From Tetmemena sp. SeJ-2015 (Eukaryota; Ciliophora; Spirotrichea; Sporadotrichida; Oxytrichidae): 64,000 bases of DNA. The translations under genes and the position numbers were made by a program. Below the pieces are notes generated by a model that was given only the letters and a program-made list of their open reading frames with translations, did no database searches and was not told the origin of the DNA. The stretch lies in assembly GCA_027382625.1 (NCBI GenBank), contig JAJKFJ010022642.1:16720-80719 (forward strand). The letters run 5' to 3'. This document shows positions 24,049 through 36,081 of the stretch, piece by piece (position 1 is the first letter of the stretch; every line of letters begins with the position of its first letter).

Positions 24049-25263
24049 CTCTCACTTTTTTCCTCCCTTTTTGCCGCCTTTGGTATTTGGCTTCTTGCCT
24101 ACTCTGGGGAATGGCTTGTCCTTATCAGCACCCTTAATGTGTGCGTCTGCCTTGGATCTGTGTTGCACTTCATCAGCTCTCTGCATCCAGTTAAGAATCT
24201 TGAGACTTCTGTCCTTCTCAGCCTTGGGGTTCTTTTCAAGCTCAACCATATGTGCATTACTCTTCTTCTTTAAGATTTTCTGGGAGGTGGGTGCATCAGG
24301 CTCCTTGAAATTCTTGCTTGTGCTCACCTTCTTGTCAAACTTGCCCATAGAAGCGGTACTCAGCTGTGCTAGCTTGAAACTCTTCTCAAGGGACTTTCTT
24401 TCTCTCTTCTTTACAGCCTGTCTATCTCCATTGCTGCCTTATTCAGCTGCGCCTTTTCCTTCCTACTAGGGGAGCACTTGAGTGCTGCGACCATCATTCT
24501 TGTCCTTGCTCATGTGCTTTTGAGCATAAACCTCATTCTTCAGTCTCTATTAGAAAAGTTCATTGCATCAACATTATCAATATCATTATAATGATCTCTT
24601 GAGGCTCTCTTTCTCCTAAACGAGCTTTTTCTCTTGCTTGAGCTTAGTGAATGGGTTGACTCCTTCTTCTCCAGGCTTTTCGACCATGAGCCAGTTGTGC
24701 TTGTCTTCCACTGCTTTCTTACTGTTGTGACCCCACCTAGGTACCCAGTCATTACTAATAGGGTCAAACACCATGCGGGAACGCTTTTGTCTGGCGGACA
24801 TACCTCTCTCAAGTCTAAACTTTTCCCACTTAGTCAAGGGCTTCTCCTTGGGAATGGGTTTCTCTCTTGGGCATACGATGCGAGGAGGAGGTAGAGACAC
24901 CATGAACATAGGTTTAGTGTACTCCAATATCTCTCCATCATCTCCTTGTGCTGCAACTTGCTCTCTCTTTAGATCGAATACAAAAATTGAGATCATTTCA
25001 ATCATCGCACTTTAAACTCAATTTTAGAAGAATAGTTCCTTATAAAGAGTGCAGAGATTTGCTTTAGTAGTTTCTAGAATTTGCTTCTCGTTCTTCTCTG
25101 CAAAACTAGAACAGTCTTCGAGCATCAGAGCACCAATATCGCAATACTTGTTCAGGCCCACCATCTTGCCTTATTCTAAGTTAGGGTATTGAGTAGCTCC
25201 TCCGTTGAGCTTGACTTCTGATCCATTGACTGGAGTGGCTGCAGTTGCTTGTCCGTCTGTCAT
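24049..25263 (-). CDS. RRS1: Ribosome biogenesis regulatory protein RRS1
   Basis: Start ATG 25263 (MTDGQATAATPVNGSE), stop TGA 24051-24049. The conserved core is unmistakable: LPPPRIVCPREKPIPKEKPL, TKWEKFRLERGM, RQKRSRMVFDPISNDWVPRW and the later STASMGKFDKK, ending in a basic tail (PNTKGGKKGGKK). RRS1 works with RPF2 to place the 5S RNP in pre-60S particles in the nucleolus. The frame needs two IES removals, pointers TTC (24976-25029) and AGAGA (24549-24599), which give KELFDLKREQVAAQGDDGEI and ESLKRLKNEVYAQKHMSKDK. Length is near that of other RRS1 proteins. Confidence 0.92.
24549..24599 (-). other. IES, 51 bp, pointer AGAGA
   Basis: TCTCT (+ strand) at 24544-24548 and 24595-24599; excision gives LKRLKNEVYAQKH in RRS1. 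Confidence 0.88.
24976..25029 (-). other. IES, 54 bp, pointer TTC
   Basis: GAA (+ strand) at 24976-24978 and 25030-25032; excision gives YKELFDLKREQVAA in RRS1. The apparent Met at 25005 is inside the IES and is not the start. Confidence 0.88.
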
Positions 25264-25674
25264 TATTAATCTCTAATTTATTATTTGTCTCTTATTCATA
25301 AGCAATAACTATACGACAAATTCAGGAATAGTACGGCTGAGCATTTATTGTTGAACAATTAATTATTAATGGTTATTAGTTAAGTAATAATAAGCATCTT
25401 GATAAGTAGGTGGTGGTGACTTAAAGAGTTAGTTATTTGCTATCTCGCTGTTTCTTAATCAAAGACAAGCTATAATGATTAAGAGGTGCTTATTAAATTA
25501 GAGACCAGTTTACTGAAACTTTAACTCCTTAAGAGTGGATGATATCGGCTCAATGATTCTATATCAACTTGAGCTATCCACAAGATATATTGCAAGTTTA
25601 TAATCAAAATGGAAAAGATATATCTGATTAAGGTTTAAATCTGCCTCTTCAAAAGAGGATTAAGCAATTCTTGA
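25264..25674. other. Spacer
   Basis: AT-rich sequence between the RRS1 start and the hydrolase stop. Presumably it holds both genes' flanking regions; no motif recognised. Confidence 0.5.
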
Positions 25675-27209
25675 TCACTGGACTCTTATAGGAGAGAGTG
25701 GAGAGGGAGAAGACCTGCCTCTGGTTGAAATTGGAGAAGAGAGGCGGGGCTTTCTAGATCTGAGCTCAAGGAATTCCAAAAACTCAACTAGTGGCTGTGG
25801 GAACCACTGCACAGGCTTTAGCCCTCCAGTGAAGCTGCCACAGTGACCTCCTCTCTGTGTGAATCCAGCGAGAATATTCTCGTTCTTTGTGAACTCCTTG
25901 AAGGGGTACAAATCTGGGCGAATGCATGGGTCATCATGGCATTGCATGAAGAAAGTAGGAATTCTAATTAGGTTGATGTGACCCTTAACTTCTGCATCGT
26001 CGTAGTACTCTTCCATACTCTTATAGTGTGAGAAAGAAGGGATCATCACTCGTTCATCAATGTCCATGAGGGAGTATTTATTAGCCATGACTCTTGACTG
26101 ATAAATAAGATGGGGACATTATAACTGGAAATGGCTTTAAGAATGTGTTTATATAGCAAATTCTTCAGGAGTCATCATTTTCTAGAAGTCATCGAACTTA
26201 GCCTTTAGGATTAGATGGAAGTTAAAGCCCATCATGAAATCGTAGAATTTGAAAAAGTTCTTGCGGAAGAAGCCAACGTTATCTCTAAGATTGAAGGGCA
26301 TTACATAGATAGTGGCTCCAGAGAGTGGGGTGTCGCTTCCTGCTTTAGTTAAATATTTTGCAAGCATACTTCCTCCCAAGCTGACTGAGTGCGCAAACAT
26401 ACAATCTGAGTAAGAATATAGGAGTAACATGTTCCTGACTTTGATTCCTGACTCATCAGTTGCGTACTTCTCGTAGATGTACTCGATGGGTTCTTGAATA
26501 TCTTCCCATGTGTTCAGCCAGTAAAGCTTGGGTGACGTCATGGGCACTCCAGCCGCTCCTCTGAAGTTTACGACCACACACTTGTAGCCTTAGCCGCTAC
26601 CGTCTGCTCTCTTGTAGGCACCCATGGCTTCTTTAATCATTGAAAGAATATAGAGGTTGTCGTTGCCCCCAGCCAAGCCAGAAAAAAGACATAAGATAGG
26701 GCGTCTCTGACCTTTCTGAGGAATACCGCCTTCGTGATCGATAACCCAGTCTAGTGCAATTGTACCACCGTCGCTCAAAGTAAAAAGCTCCCTAAATAAT
26801 TACTGCACACTTACTATCTAAGGTTATTTTAACTCTCTTTCAAACTTAACAGTCTTGTTGAACATCTTTGTGAATATCTCTGCCCAGCAGTAGATGAAGG
26901 ATTACATGTTGCCTCCCAGCGCTAAGAAGTAAGGAGTATAGACAAGGTTCTTGAGGTTTGAAGTGGCGAGGAAGTCTCTCATGATTGAGGACTTCTTGTG
27001 ATAGTAGAGCTCTAGCTTCTCTCGCTAGTAGAGGGTTATTATTCTGAAGGTTATCAGAGTTGCTATCACTACCAAAAAGTGATATACTGTTTAAGAGATA
27101 AATTAATGTATGTATGATGGTGAATCTGTAAATGATGAATTTAAACCATAGTGATAGAATAGTCGTCGAAGGTCTTTTCATCGATGAGGTCCTTGAAAGA
27201 ACCCAGCAT
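25675..27209 (-). CDS. EMB8/YheT-type alpha/beta hydrolase (ABHD1/2/3 family)
   Basis: Start ATG 27209 (MLGSFKDLIDEKTFDDYS), stop TGA 25677-25675. Family signatures in order: LFTLSDGGTIALDWV, RPILCLFSGLAGGNDNLYI, CVVVNFRGAAGVPMTSPKLY, the nucleophile elbow HSVSLGGSMLAKYL (Ser), the acid in FFMQCHDDPCI (Asp) and the base in RGGHCGSF (His). These make a complete catalytic triad, so it is probably active; family members are lipid esterases or acyltransferases at membranes. A GAG-pointer IES (26791-26835) splits KFEREL from FTLSDGG. The region 26089-26181 is open and may include another small IES. The N-terminal part around 27010-27150 holds an unresolved IES. Confidence 0.85.
26791..26835 (-). 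other. IES, 45 bp, pointer GAG
   Basis: CTC (+ strand) at 26788-26790 and 26833-26835; excision gives TVKFERELFTLSDGGTIALD. Confidence 0.75.
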
Positions 27210-27893
27210 GTTCTAGAGGTGAGTACTCAGCATCTGTCAGAGTCTGAACTAACTGATTGTAAGAGACTAATGATTTTTAAACTAAGAAGTGATATGTGTG
27301 AAGGAAATTTCTAGAGGAGAAGTTGCTCTCTTTGTTTTTCAAATAGAAATTTATTATAAAGTGCTCAAATATAAACTATTATTGCACAGTTCTAATGATG
27401 TGGAAAATTAATTTTTCATAGAGAGAATGATCTTCAATAAAACTGAATTTAATAGTTCTTAATAAATTATCAAGAGTTGATATCAAGAAATTAAGAAGCC
27501 ATGCGAATCAGAAATAATATAATTGGAATTAAATTAATTAATCAAAAACTTAACTCTCAATCATGAACATAAAATTATAATCGATCTCATTTGATTGATT
27601 TGTATTGTATTTGCGAAAATGATTGGTAGGTAAGTAGCTCTTATGCAAGAACTGGTCAATTAAAGTACTGAAAGTAGTGACGTTGCACTTTCTAACTCCA
27701 GTTTCCAGAAACTATTAATTTAGTTACTTAACTCCGCTAGACTACATTTCTATTTAAATTGAATCTCTAACTAGATTTATATTCACTCACCTTAATTATA
27801 TTTTTTTAAACTAAAAAAAGATAATAACTATTAAAAAATTTACTTTCATTTTGAGGTTATAGAAAGTATAAAATTTGTAGCAAAAGAAGAATA
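27210..27893. other. Divergent intergenic spacer
   Basis: AT-rich, lies between divergently oriented starts, so it should contain both promoters after processing. Nothing specific recognised. Confidence 0.5.
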
Positions 27894-30772
27894 ATGGACA
27901 AGTCTCCTTCTTAACAGCCAGAACCATCAAAAGGACTCTTAAAATTTTACACTAGATAGCGAATAAATTTAAAGTAAGCACTTTCTTAATAGGTTTAAGC
28001 ATTTAAGAAATACTATAAGAGTAAACAGAAGATCAAACAGTGAGGGAGATATTAGCATGTAGCAGCAATAAAACTTACCCACCCAAGAACTTATCATTTC
28101 AAACGAACTTAGAGACCAAGAGTAAATAATTGATACTACTTCAGTCCACGATCACAATGATTAAGAGTTGATATTTATTGGAAAAATTAATTATGATTTA
28201 CTGTTTTGAAAGAGGAACTGAATTTGGAATAAGTTTTGAAGGAATTCATGCTTAAACTTAATGCCATAAAAAAGAACAGAGATAATCACTTAAAAAAGTA
28301 TAGGAATTTGCTTTGGTGTATTTTTTAAAGAGAGTTAGATGTAGAGAACAGTGCCACAATACAAGAAAAGGCAAATAATAGCGCCCTAAATTCTTCCTAA
28401 ACAATAATAAAGCAAACAGACTACCTAAAAATTGAGCTCAAACGATTTTTAGTACATTCAAAGTATTAAAAATGGCCCTTGATTCACTCGAAATCTAGTC
28501 TATATAAAACTCCTTTGAAAATTATAATACCACTTTAAATTACAAAAAATAATTTATAATGTAAATGCTCAGGCGTAAGAAGATGATGACAATCAAAATC
28601 AAAGCAAAGACAGCGGCAAGTAAAGCAACAAATTAAGCAAAACTAAAATGAAAAGGCAGATATTCAGATAGTCGAAAGGAAGCTAGGTTTAAACGACCAT
28701 CATTTTAAGTTTTTGGTATTCAATATCTTAGGTTAAGAGTTGGAGGAGCTGGAAGAAAATTTTGGACGTAGCTCTTACATACCTCGCATAAAATCTCAGC
28801 GCGAGGAAACATCGAGATTCATTTAATCAGAGGCAGAAAATGCTATCTTTAAATTAGAATTATGAGTTTAATAAAATGCAAATTAATTTATTATTATCTT
28901 GAACTATCTATTTACTAGGCAGAATCTTGTCCTTCAAAAGAATAATATTATATGTACTATCTTTATAGTATTTATTAAAGTGTGAGGAGCAAATGAAAAA
29001 ATCAAGCAAGGCTTTCAACGAACAACAGACTCATATGAGCAGCTGAGCTTTGAAGTAAAGGGGCTGATTTAAACTTAGCAAGAATAATTTGCTAGGAGCA
29101 AAAGAGATGAAAATAGGATCAACCCTCATTTAAAATATCAATATTAAGTGTAAATACACATAAATGATTAAGATCATATCTTTGATCCAAATGCTGCCCC
29201 TGTTTTCTAAGAGGGCTTCTCAGGAATTAAGCTAAATAAGAAAGAAGTTGAGGAAGCTTATAGCGTTATGATCAATTAATCTATTTCTTTATCTACATTG
29301 GCACTGAGTATATATTTTAAGTACTGAATAGCTACTCCAGACTTATGCCTAAGAGGGCAAAGAAGGTTGCGTGAGGGAAATAGTTTCCATGAAAGACAAG
29401 CACTAAGATTCAGCTATTATAAGTTTTAGCGAAGTTTACCTCCAGTCTAATAAGAAAGCGCTTAACTCGGCCGAATCACTTCAGTTCTAGTAGTATTTAG
29501 CAGTGAGGGGTGGTGATCAGAAAATAAACTTAATAGATCCAACAACTTTTCGACTCACGCACTCTCTAGAGCTCCAAAAACATAGTGGTCGATAGAATAT
29601 TCGTTGGATTGTTCAGCTTGACAATCATTTCATCGTAAACTTAATAATATGAAAAAGTAATGCTCAAGTGCTTTTTATATATTAAATTTACAAAGTCATT
29701 CAAGGTTTGGAGATTCTGCACATCTATGAAGATTTTCGCTACATTAAGTTTCTATTTATTCTCTCATTTATTAAAACATAAAGACAGATGCAATTTTAAA
29801 CCAGAGAAGTAAGAGACAAGAGATCTTCTTGAAGCCTATTGTGTACAAAATTCAAAACAGATTCTTCTTAGTGCTGGTGACTCAAGACTCAGGGTTTATA
29901 TACTTTGTGTACTATGATAAGAAAGCCTGTGCATTTGAAACACTCCACTCTTAAAGGCCTCTTGATCTTCTGTAAAAATATTTGGATTCCAAACTTCAGA
30001 ACAATATCTTCATAGCATTCATTTAAAGTATTATTTTGAACCCATTTGAGGCTGATAAGAACACCTACCAAGGATAAAACCAGGCTGTTGCTTAGAATGT
30101 TCTCTGTTTGAAAGACTTGCCTCGCCAAAACTTAAAAATTTGAAAAGAGTGAGTAGCTTACATTATGAATGAATTTAACTCTGTTGCAATAGGGTATAAG
30201 GATAAGGGCTTTTAAGTGCTGCTGATAGACTTCAAGAAGTATAGATTAACGCTTCAGAGCTCTGTGCTTGACGGATCTTCCGTAAAAGACATAGTTGAGC
30301 TAAATGATGACTACCTGCTAGTAATGACTCATAGGGTGCCTACCTACTACAAAATTTAAACTTCAGAAATTTAATGATTAGAATTAGAAATTTCGATGTT
30401 GAAGAAGTCGGTGATAGCTCTAGGTGATGGCAAGGGCAGAGTGGGTCTATCTTTGACAAAGTTCCCTGGCTTCGACTTTAAAAATTATCCCTTCGTGCTC
30501 AGTAAGGAATCAGACGGCTTTTACCTTGCTTTTTTAGAATTATATCTCCCCTAATTTTGTACCTTCTTAATCCTGTGGAGAACACATACAATAAATTGAT
30601 GAACTTCTCAAATCAGGACTCAAACTCAGACTCAATAAACAATGAAGAGAATATTATCTTCGACCAGCAGCTGCCTAATGTATTCTACTCAGTCAAGAGT
30701 GGCTTTTACCTGGGGAGATACGAGATCAATCCGATCATAATTGAGGCTATGAGGCATTATAAGTACAGATGA
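27894..30772 (+). CDS. Coiled-coil plus WD-like beta-propeller protein, unknown
   Basis: Start ATG 27894 (MDKSPSQQPEPSKGLLKFY), stop TGA 30770-30772 (..EAMRHYKYR). Order: polar N-terminus with Gln runs (MQQQQNLPTQELIISNELRD), a coiled coil (EELNLEQVLKEFMLKLNAIK, RKLGLNDHHFKFLVFNILGQ), an acidic linker, then propeller-like blades (KDKHQDSAIISFSEVYLQ, YLAVRGGDQKINLIDPTTFR, IGYKDKGFQVLLIDFKKY, KSVIALGDGKGRVGLSL, SVKSGFYLGRYEINPIII). Blade pattern resembles WD40 but the WD dipeptides are absent. Frame steps at about 27960, 28170, 28550, 28860 and 29300 indicate IESs; one near 27955-28020 appears to use pointer ATA. The minus-strand open frame at 29889-30128 is a shadow. Confidence 0.68.
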
Positions 30773-30918
30773 ATAGTGGGTGTGTGCTCTATTTTTTCAT
30801 GAGTGTTTTCGACTGAATTTTAAATTACGACTCTCAATTAATTTTGTGTCTGACTTAATTTCTTAATAGTCTTCTTTATTATTTTGTTTTAGTAATCTTA
30901 ATATTTATTTCGTTTAAA

Positions 30919-32714
30919 ATGTCTCAAATCGAAAGCGAGGAAGGGCAATCTACCCTTCATCAACCTGTCTTTTAAACTGATAAAATGATGGATTTGTGTG
31001 AGTTGCACCACAATCAGCCTCTGCAATTTGTCAACTCTTTCAATAAAACTAAACTGATTAAAAAATTAAAAAGAATAGCCAAATGTATATATTAGAGCTA
31101 ATTCTAATTGAAATTATTTGCTTTAATCATAAATCAGTATTATATTGCTATTTGGTACTCCAATTATATTAAATTGAGCTGATGTGCAGGTCATGCTGTG
31201 AAGATGAGCAAAGCAGGGGCCTTATCAATTACTTCACCATAGAAGATGAGCTTAAAAGCAAACTCAGGACTTGGCAATCCCTTTTGCACTAGCTTGAGTT
31301 AATAAAGAAAGCCTAGTCCTAACTTGAGAGATACTTCCAACTCCACTAAAGAGATAGACAGCAGGCTGCTCTCTAAACAAACCAACTCATAGACCATTAA
31401 GAAGAAGAGGAAGAAATAAAGGGCGAAGATCATATATCTAAATTATTTTTAGCTTTATTTACTGCCCTGTATTGTTTAGATCAGGAGTAGAGGGAAAGAA
31501 GGGAGCGTAAATAGCTAAGCAACAAATTTCTACTTAATTTACAGCTTCTACTCGGTCAGAGCGAAGAGGTGTTACCAGATCTTAATAAGTAGCTGCTTAG
31601 TCAAGCTTAATCTCAGTTAGCCGAAGATATTCAGACTACCACCTTATTAGAAGACACTCTCAATTAAGTCTATTCTCAAGTTTAAAGCCTCTGCTCTAGA
31701 GCAAACTAAGATGTCCCTCTGAGGCAAGTCTTTACTCAACTTCACTCTTAAATACTTAATTATAGATCTTCAATCGTAGTTATGTATTCACAATCTGAGC
31801 AAGCAGTACTTCTACTTTGAGTAGGCAGTGCAAGCACTGGAGTAGAACAGGCAACAAATTTTGCATTTTGTGGAAGGCTTGATGGTGGGGAGAGATGCTA
31901 CTCTCTTGTAAGAAAAGGAACTCAGAAAACTGGAAGGCCTAGCGAAGCTGAGTGTTGGCTCCAAGGATATCTGGGAAGCTTATATCAAAAGTTTAATTGG
32001 TTTATTTAACCTGAGAGACAGCTGATTAAGAATTTTGCAAAGAGTGACCAAGTGGACCAACTGCTCAGAATCTACTCTATCTAGAATAATATGTATATTG
32101 AATGACTTTTCATAAAGAACCAAATGATGGAGATGCTAGAGAGCCAATCTAGAGCTTTCTTGAGCAACTTAAATACTCAGGAAAGTGACTTGAACTACTT
32201 GAAGTTTCAACTTCAAAGATCTGAGATCAAAGGAGTTGAAGTTGCCTCTAAATTTGGAATCGATACTAAAGCTATTTCATTATTAGCTTGATTGTTAAAA
32301 AATTATAAGCTAGCAAGAAATTCAGCAAATATATAAATGAAAACCTGTTCCCTGAGAATGCAGTCAAGGGAGAGGCACTAATTAATAAGGAGAGAGCATT
32401 CTCTCCTGAGAGGTAGAGAAGGTTGCAAGAGTCTCTGGGTGCTGACCCGCTTGAGAGTGTTGGCGCTGGTTAACCTCAGCGAAGAGGTGAGCGGCCATAA
32501 AAGTAGGTTAAACTCACCACAGCTTAAAGAAGGCAACAACTCATTTAGCAATTAATTAGACAAGCATGTTTAACTTTTCATATTATAAAATAAAAGATAA
32601 GCAAGAGAGGAAAATGAATCAGAGTAAGATCAGGATTAGGCAAGAGACATCACTTTAGAGGAATAGAGAAATGATTAAACGCTCCTTAACCTTGTAAATC
32701 AGATTGGCCATTGA
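30919..32714 (+). CDS. B-box-like / coiled-coil protein, unknown
   Basis: Start ATG 30919 (MSQIESEEGQSTLHQPVFQT). Just after it comes a short zinc-finger-like module, MMDLCELHHNQPLQFVNSFN and, after an IES of about 130 bp, CRSCCEDEQSRGL: a C-x2-H .. C-x2-C order typical of the first half of a B-box. The rest is almost wholly coiled coil (KSKLRTWQSLLHQLELIKKA, QSQLERYFQLHQRDRQQ, QQILHFVEGLMVGRDATLLQ). The tail is acidic (EENESEQDQDQARDITLEEQ) and stops at TGA 32712-32714. TAA and TAG are used very heavily as Gln, which makes the gene invisible with the standard code. Probably a scaffold; no specific partner can be inferred. Confidence 0.68.
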
Positions 32715-32927
32715 AATTATTTCCATTTTCATTCCTTAAAAGAGCAAGAATGTTTGCTAGAGTATCTTTTCTGGATCTAAATAAGCGGCTGAATTAATTC
32801 TTTGATATTAAATAGATATTCTTCTTAAAAAATAGATTCGCATCACTTCTCATTTTATGCTCATTCGATTATCTTTTAGCATTTAATCTCAAACTTATTT
32901 CGATAAACTTGGTGCTTCAAGGTCTTG

Positions 32928-34445
32928 TCAAGCTCTGCCTGCGTATTCTTTTCCGTTATCGAAAATATCGAGATCATATTTGTCTCCATGCTTCTTTAAG
33001 TGATCCTAATATAATAAGTTCATCTAAATTTTCTCATTCATTATTTACGAACCCTTCAACTGGTGTTCTCTGTTCTTGGAGGTTGGGGGGAATTTGATCA
33101 TAGACGTCAAGGAACAGCTGATCGATGTCTGGCTTTTTCTAGTCATTAGCAGTCTTAAGAGCCTCTCTGACTTGGTTGAGTGCCTCTTATCTGTAAGTCT
33201 TAGAATCCTCGGGCTTTACAAGGCCTCTGCTCAGGAGGTAGTTCTCCAGGCGAGAGATTGGTGATTTGAACTTGGCGAGAATCTCTTTCCATTTCTGCAT
33301 CTCCTTCTCATCTCTGTAGCGTTGAGAGAAATCGCTAGTGGAGTGATCTCCGATTCTGTAAGAGATGGCTTCAACAAGCACTGGGCGTTTCTCCTTGATG
33401 ATTAGCTCTCTTGCGGTTTTAACTGCGCTGTAAATGGCTAGGATGTCGTTTCCATCCACTCTGATAGTTGGCATGCCATAAGCGACTCCACGAACTGCGA
33501 TTCCATCTCCTGCATATTGATCATCGATGGGAGTACTGATAGCGTACATATTGTACAATATAACGATTTCAATTCTCAGTGAATGGCAACATATTGTTTC
33601 TGCAGAAGAACATAGTCTGGCATCTGAGAGTGGCTGCGAAGTTCAAGGCAGAGTGGAAATCACCCTCTGAAGCTGCTCCCTCTCCAAAGTAAGTGAGAGC
33701 GATACGGTCTTCATTTCTAATTCTGAACTGATATCCAGCACCAGAGGCTTGAGGAACCTAAGTGCAAAGAGGAGAAGAGACAGTCACAATATTAGTGAAT
33801 TGAAATTAAAATGAGAACAATATTGTGAGCCTTAGATCCATAATGAATTGGCATTTGCTTTCCTTGTCCGAAATCGTGCTTGTTACCAGTGAGTTAATGA
33901 GCCATTTGCATGATGTTAAATCCTCTCCATAGGAAGGCTCCTGCCTCTCTGTACTGAGGGAAGATCAAATCATGATCCTTAACTGCGGCTGCTGATCCTA
34001 CTCCTGCTGCTTCCTCTCCCAACTGAGTCATATAGAACCTATTTAACAATTAATGCTCCCTTCAATTAAATTTGAAGAAGGATATTCTGCTTTGACGTTG
34101 TGCTTGATTGAACACTACATCAGCTTCGTTGATCATCACCATCTTAAACATATGCCTAAAGTATCATTAATTATATAGGACCATAGTCTTGAACATCTTC
34201 TTGAGAGTTTCATCATCTATAGTGCCCTCATACTTCTTGTTAATAATCTTTCCCTCCTCGTCCATGACTCTGAAGCATTTGATTTTATCGAATGAACTTC
34301 TGAACTCCATGTCATTTGTGAATTTATGCTCGAATAAGTCGTAGTTAATGACATCCATGGCTCCGAATTGGCGTCTGCTCATGCTTGTGAACGCTTGAGA
34401 GCGAGACTGTAAAGTTCTTAGTGATTGAATACCCTTGCTAAGCAT
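32928..34445 (-). CDS. BCKDHA: Branched-chain 2-oxoacid dehydrogenase E1 alpha subunit
   Basis: Start ATG 34445 with a basic, Ser-rich N-terminus ([20 protein letters not shown]) fitting a mitochondrial presequence; stop TGA 32930-32928. Diagnostic stretches: [31 protein letters not shown], the thiamine-diphosphate motif [54 protein letters not shown], the regulatory loop [18 protein letters not shown] with its phosphorylatable serine, and the tail [15 protein letters not shown]. It forms alpha2beta2 E1 with the beta subunit and decarboxylates the keto acids of Leu, Ile and Val. At least four IESs interrupt it, including pointers of 9 bp (ACAATATGT) and 8 bp (AATATTGT). The region 33000-32960 holds another that I did not assign exactly. 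Confidence 0.93.
33555..33597 (-). other. IES, 43 bp, pointer ACAATATGT
   Basis: ACATATTGT (+ strand) at 33546-33554 and 33589-33597. Excision gives [18 protein letters not shown] in BCKDHA. It is one of the longer pointers here. Confidence 0.9.
33794..33824 (-). other. IES, 31 bp, pointer AATATTGT
   Basis: ACAATATT (+ strand) at 33786-33793 and 33817-33824. Excision gives [16 protein letters not shown], matching the family. Confidence 0.9.
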
Positions 34446-34924
34446 TTGCTTGTGTTTTTTCTTTATTAGTATTTTGGAAGTGCTATTTATCTTTATAAGG
34501 ATAATATAAATAAATCATCTTAAACTATCATGATCATGTTGTTGCGGAGAAGTAATTCATCAATCTCGAATTTTAATATCCGCATAAATGACTATGTTGA
34601 ATTAGATCATTGTTACAGACTTATGGAATGAATTTGTGCGAAGGGTTGAGAGAAGAATGATTCCAAATAATATGAGAGATAATTTATAAACTTATCTCCA
34701 TTAAACCTGGAGACAAGCAACTATGGCAACAACAGACATAATCAAGAAGTTAAAAATCATCATCTAATTGAATATAATAGGTTTAATAGGTTTTGTGTTT
34801 GAAGTTAAGAGGAGTATGTTGATATTTTAGGGAATTAAGATTCCAGAGAGGGTGCAGCTAGTGGACCAGGCAGTCCTCAGGCGGATGAGGAGCTGCGCAG
34901 GTTGACCAGCTTTCTCGCATGTAC
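34446..34924. other. Spacer with a GC-richer patch
   Basis: AT-rich except 34845-34924, which is clearly GC-richer and immediately follows the RPS11 stop on the minus strand; it could be 3' UTR. No gene called. Confidence 0.4.
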
Positions 34925-35802
34925 TCAGAAGAGAACGAATTGCTTTCTAACGTTTCCCTCGATTCTCTTGGCCTCAACTCTGAGAACATTGAATCTCACG
35001 GTCTTGGAGAGGGGTCTGCACTCACCACCACAAAAAATGCTTTAATTTTCTAATGATGAATTAATTTAAGAGTGACTGTCCGACGGTAACGACATCACCT
35101 TCTCTGATTCTGAAGGCGGGGGAGCAGTGGACGGAGAAGTTATTGTGTCTCTTCTCGAATCTGTTGTACTTCTTGACGTAGTGGAGGTAATCTCTTCTGA
35201 TGATGATAGTTCTCTTCATCTTGGTTGAAAGCACGACACCCCTACACACATTATAATTATTAATATATAATAGAAAGGGAAGAAAGGACAGCGACCGTGA
35301 AAGCAAAGCGTATCTTGCTCTCTGCTAATTGAATAGTGAACTTACTTGAAGATTCTGCCTCTGATGGTAACGTCGGAGGTGAAGGGGCACTTCTTGTCAA
35401 CATACTGTCCGTCGATAGCCTCAGTGGGGGTCTTGAATCCTATAGCCGAGCGGTTAACACAACATATAAAAAATGCAAAATTTCATCAATAAATTGCTAA
35501 TCGCTACTATCTTACTAAAGATAATAGGGGAGGGGTCAAATTTATTCTAAATGCATTTCTGAGTTCAAGTTTCATCTATGTGTATTTAATTTTAGAGAGT
35601 ATGATATAAGGTGAGGGCGGTGGTGGCTTACCGAGACCGATCTTCTTGAAGTATCTAACACCGGTGGTGGTCTTCTTAGCCATGAGTTTTTTGGAGTTCA
35701 GGAACACGGCGGCTTGCTTTTGGAAAGCTCTCTCAGTCTAGATACAAACAGTTAGCTCGTGAGGAAAGATTTTTCTTGACAACATACCTGAATGTCTGCC
35801 AT
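34925..35802 (-). CDS. RPS11: Small-subunit ribosomal protein uS17 (RPS11)
   Basis: Start ATG 35802 ([20 protein letters not shown]), stop TGA 34927-34925. Conserved blocks: [78 protein letters not shown] and [18 protein letters not shown]. Length is normal for eukaryotic uS17. It has three GT..AG introns (35738-35787, 35440-35631, 35242-35345) and one IES with pointer AGT (35023-35077) just before CRPLSK. Introns and IES are cleanly distinguishable: the first three have GTATGT/GTAAG starts and TAG ends, the fourth has neither. Confidence 0.93.
35023..35077 (-). other. IES, 55 bp, pointer AGT
   Basis: ACT (+ strand) at 35020-35022 and 35075-35077. Excision gives [17 protein letters not shown] in RPS11; retention runs to an early stop. 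Confidence 0.85.
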
Positions 35803-36081
35803 ATTAAATATGTATTTGGTAGAGTAGATCTCTCTGCTAATTAAATAATAATTAAGTTCCTCACTCAACCTATTTATTATATCTCACACCCACCTCTCTC
35901 ATCAACCTCATTTCATTTCTCTTCTTCCTTTATTCTACTATTCTTCAGTGGCCATTTTAAATAGAATAAGAATAGATGCACAAATTTTAAGGGCTAAGTT
36001 TTCTATTGGAAAGAGTGAGATAAAGGCGAATCAAATTTTAAGTTGAAATTTAGAAAAATTAACAATAAATTAAGAAGTTTA

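Noticed and set aside
24052..24469. 142-codon plus-strand open frame opposite RRS1
   Set aside because: It is antisense to the conserved RRS1 C-terminus and has no family resemblance.
29889..30128. 79-codon minus-strand open frame
   Set aside because: It is antisense to the propeller part of the gene at 27894-30772, whose plus-strand reading is far more protein-like.
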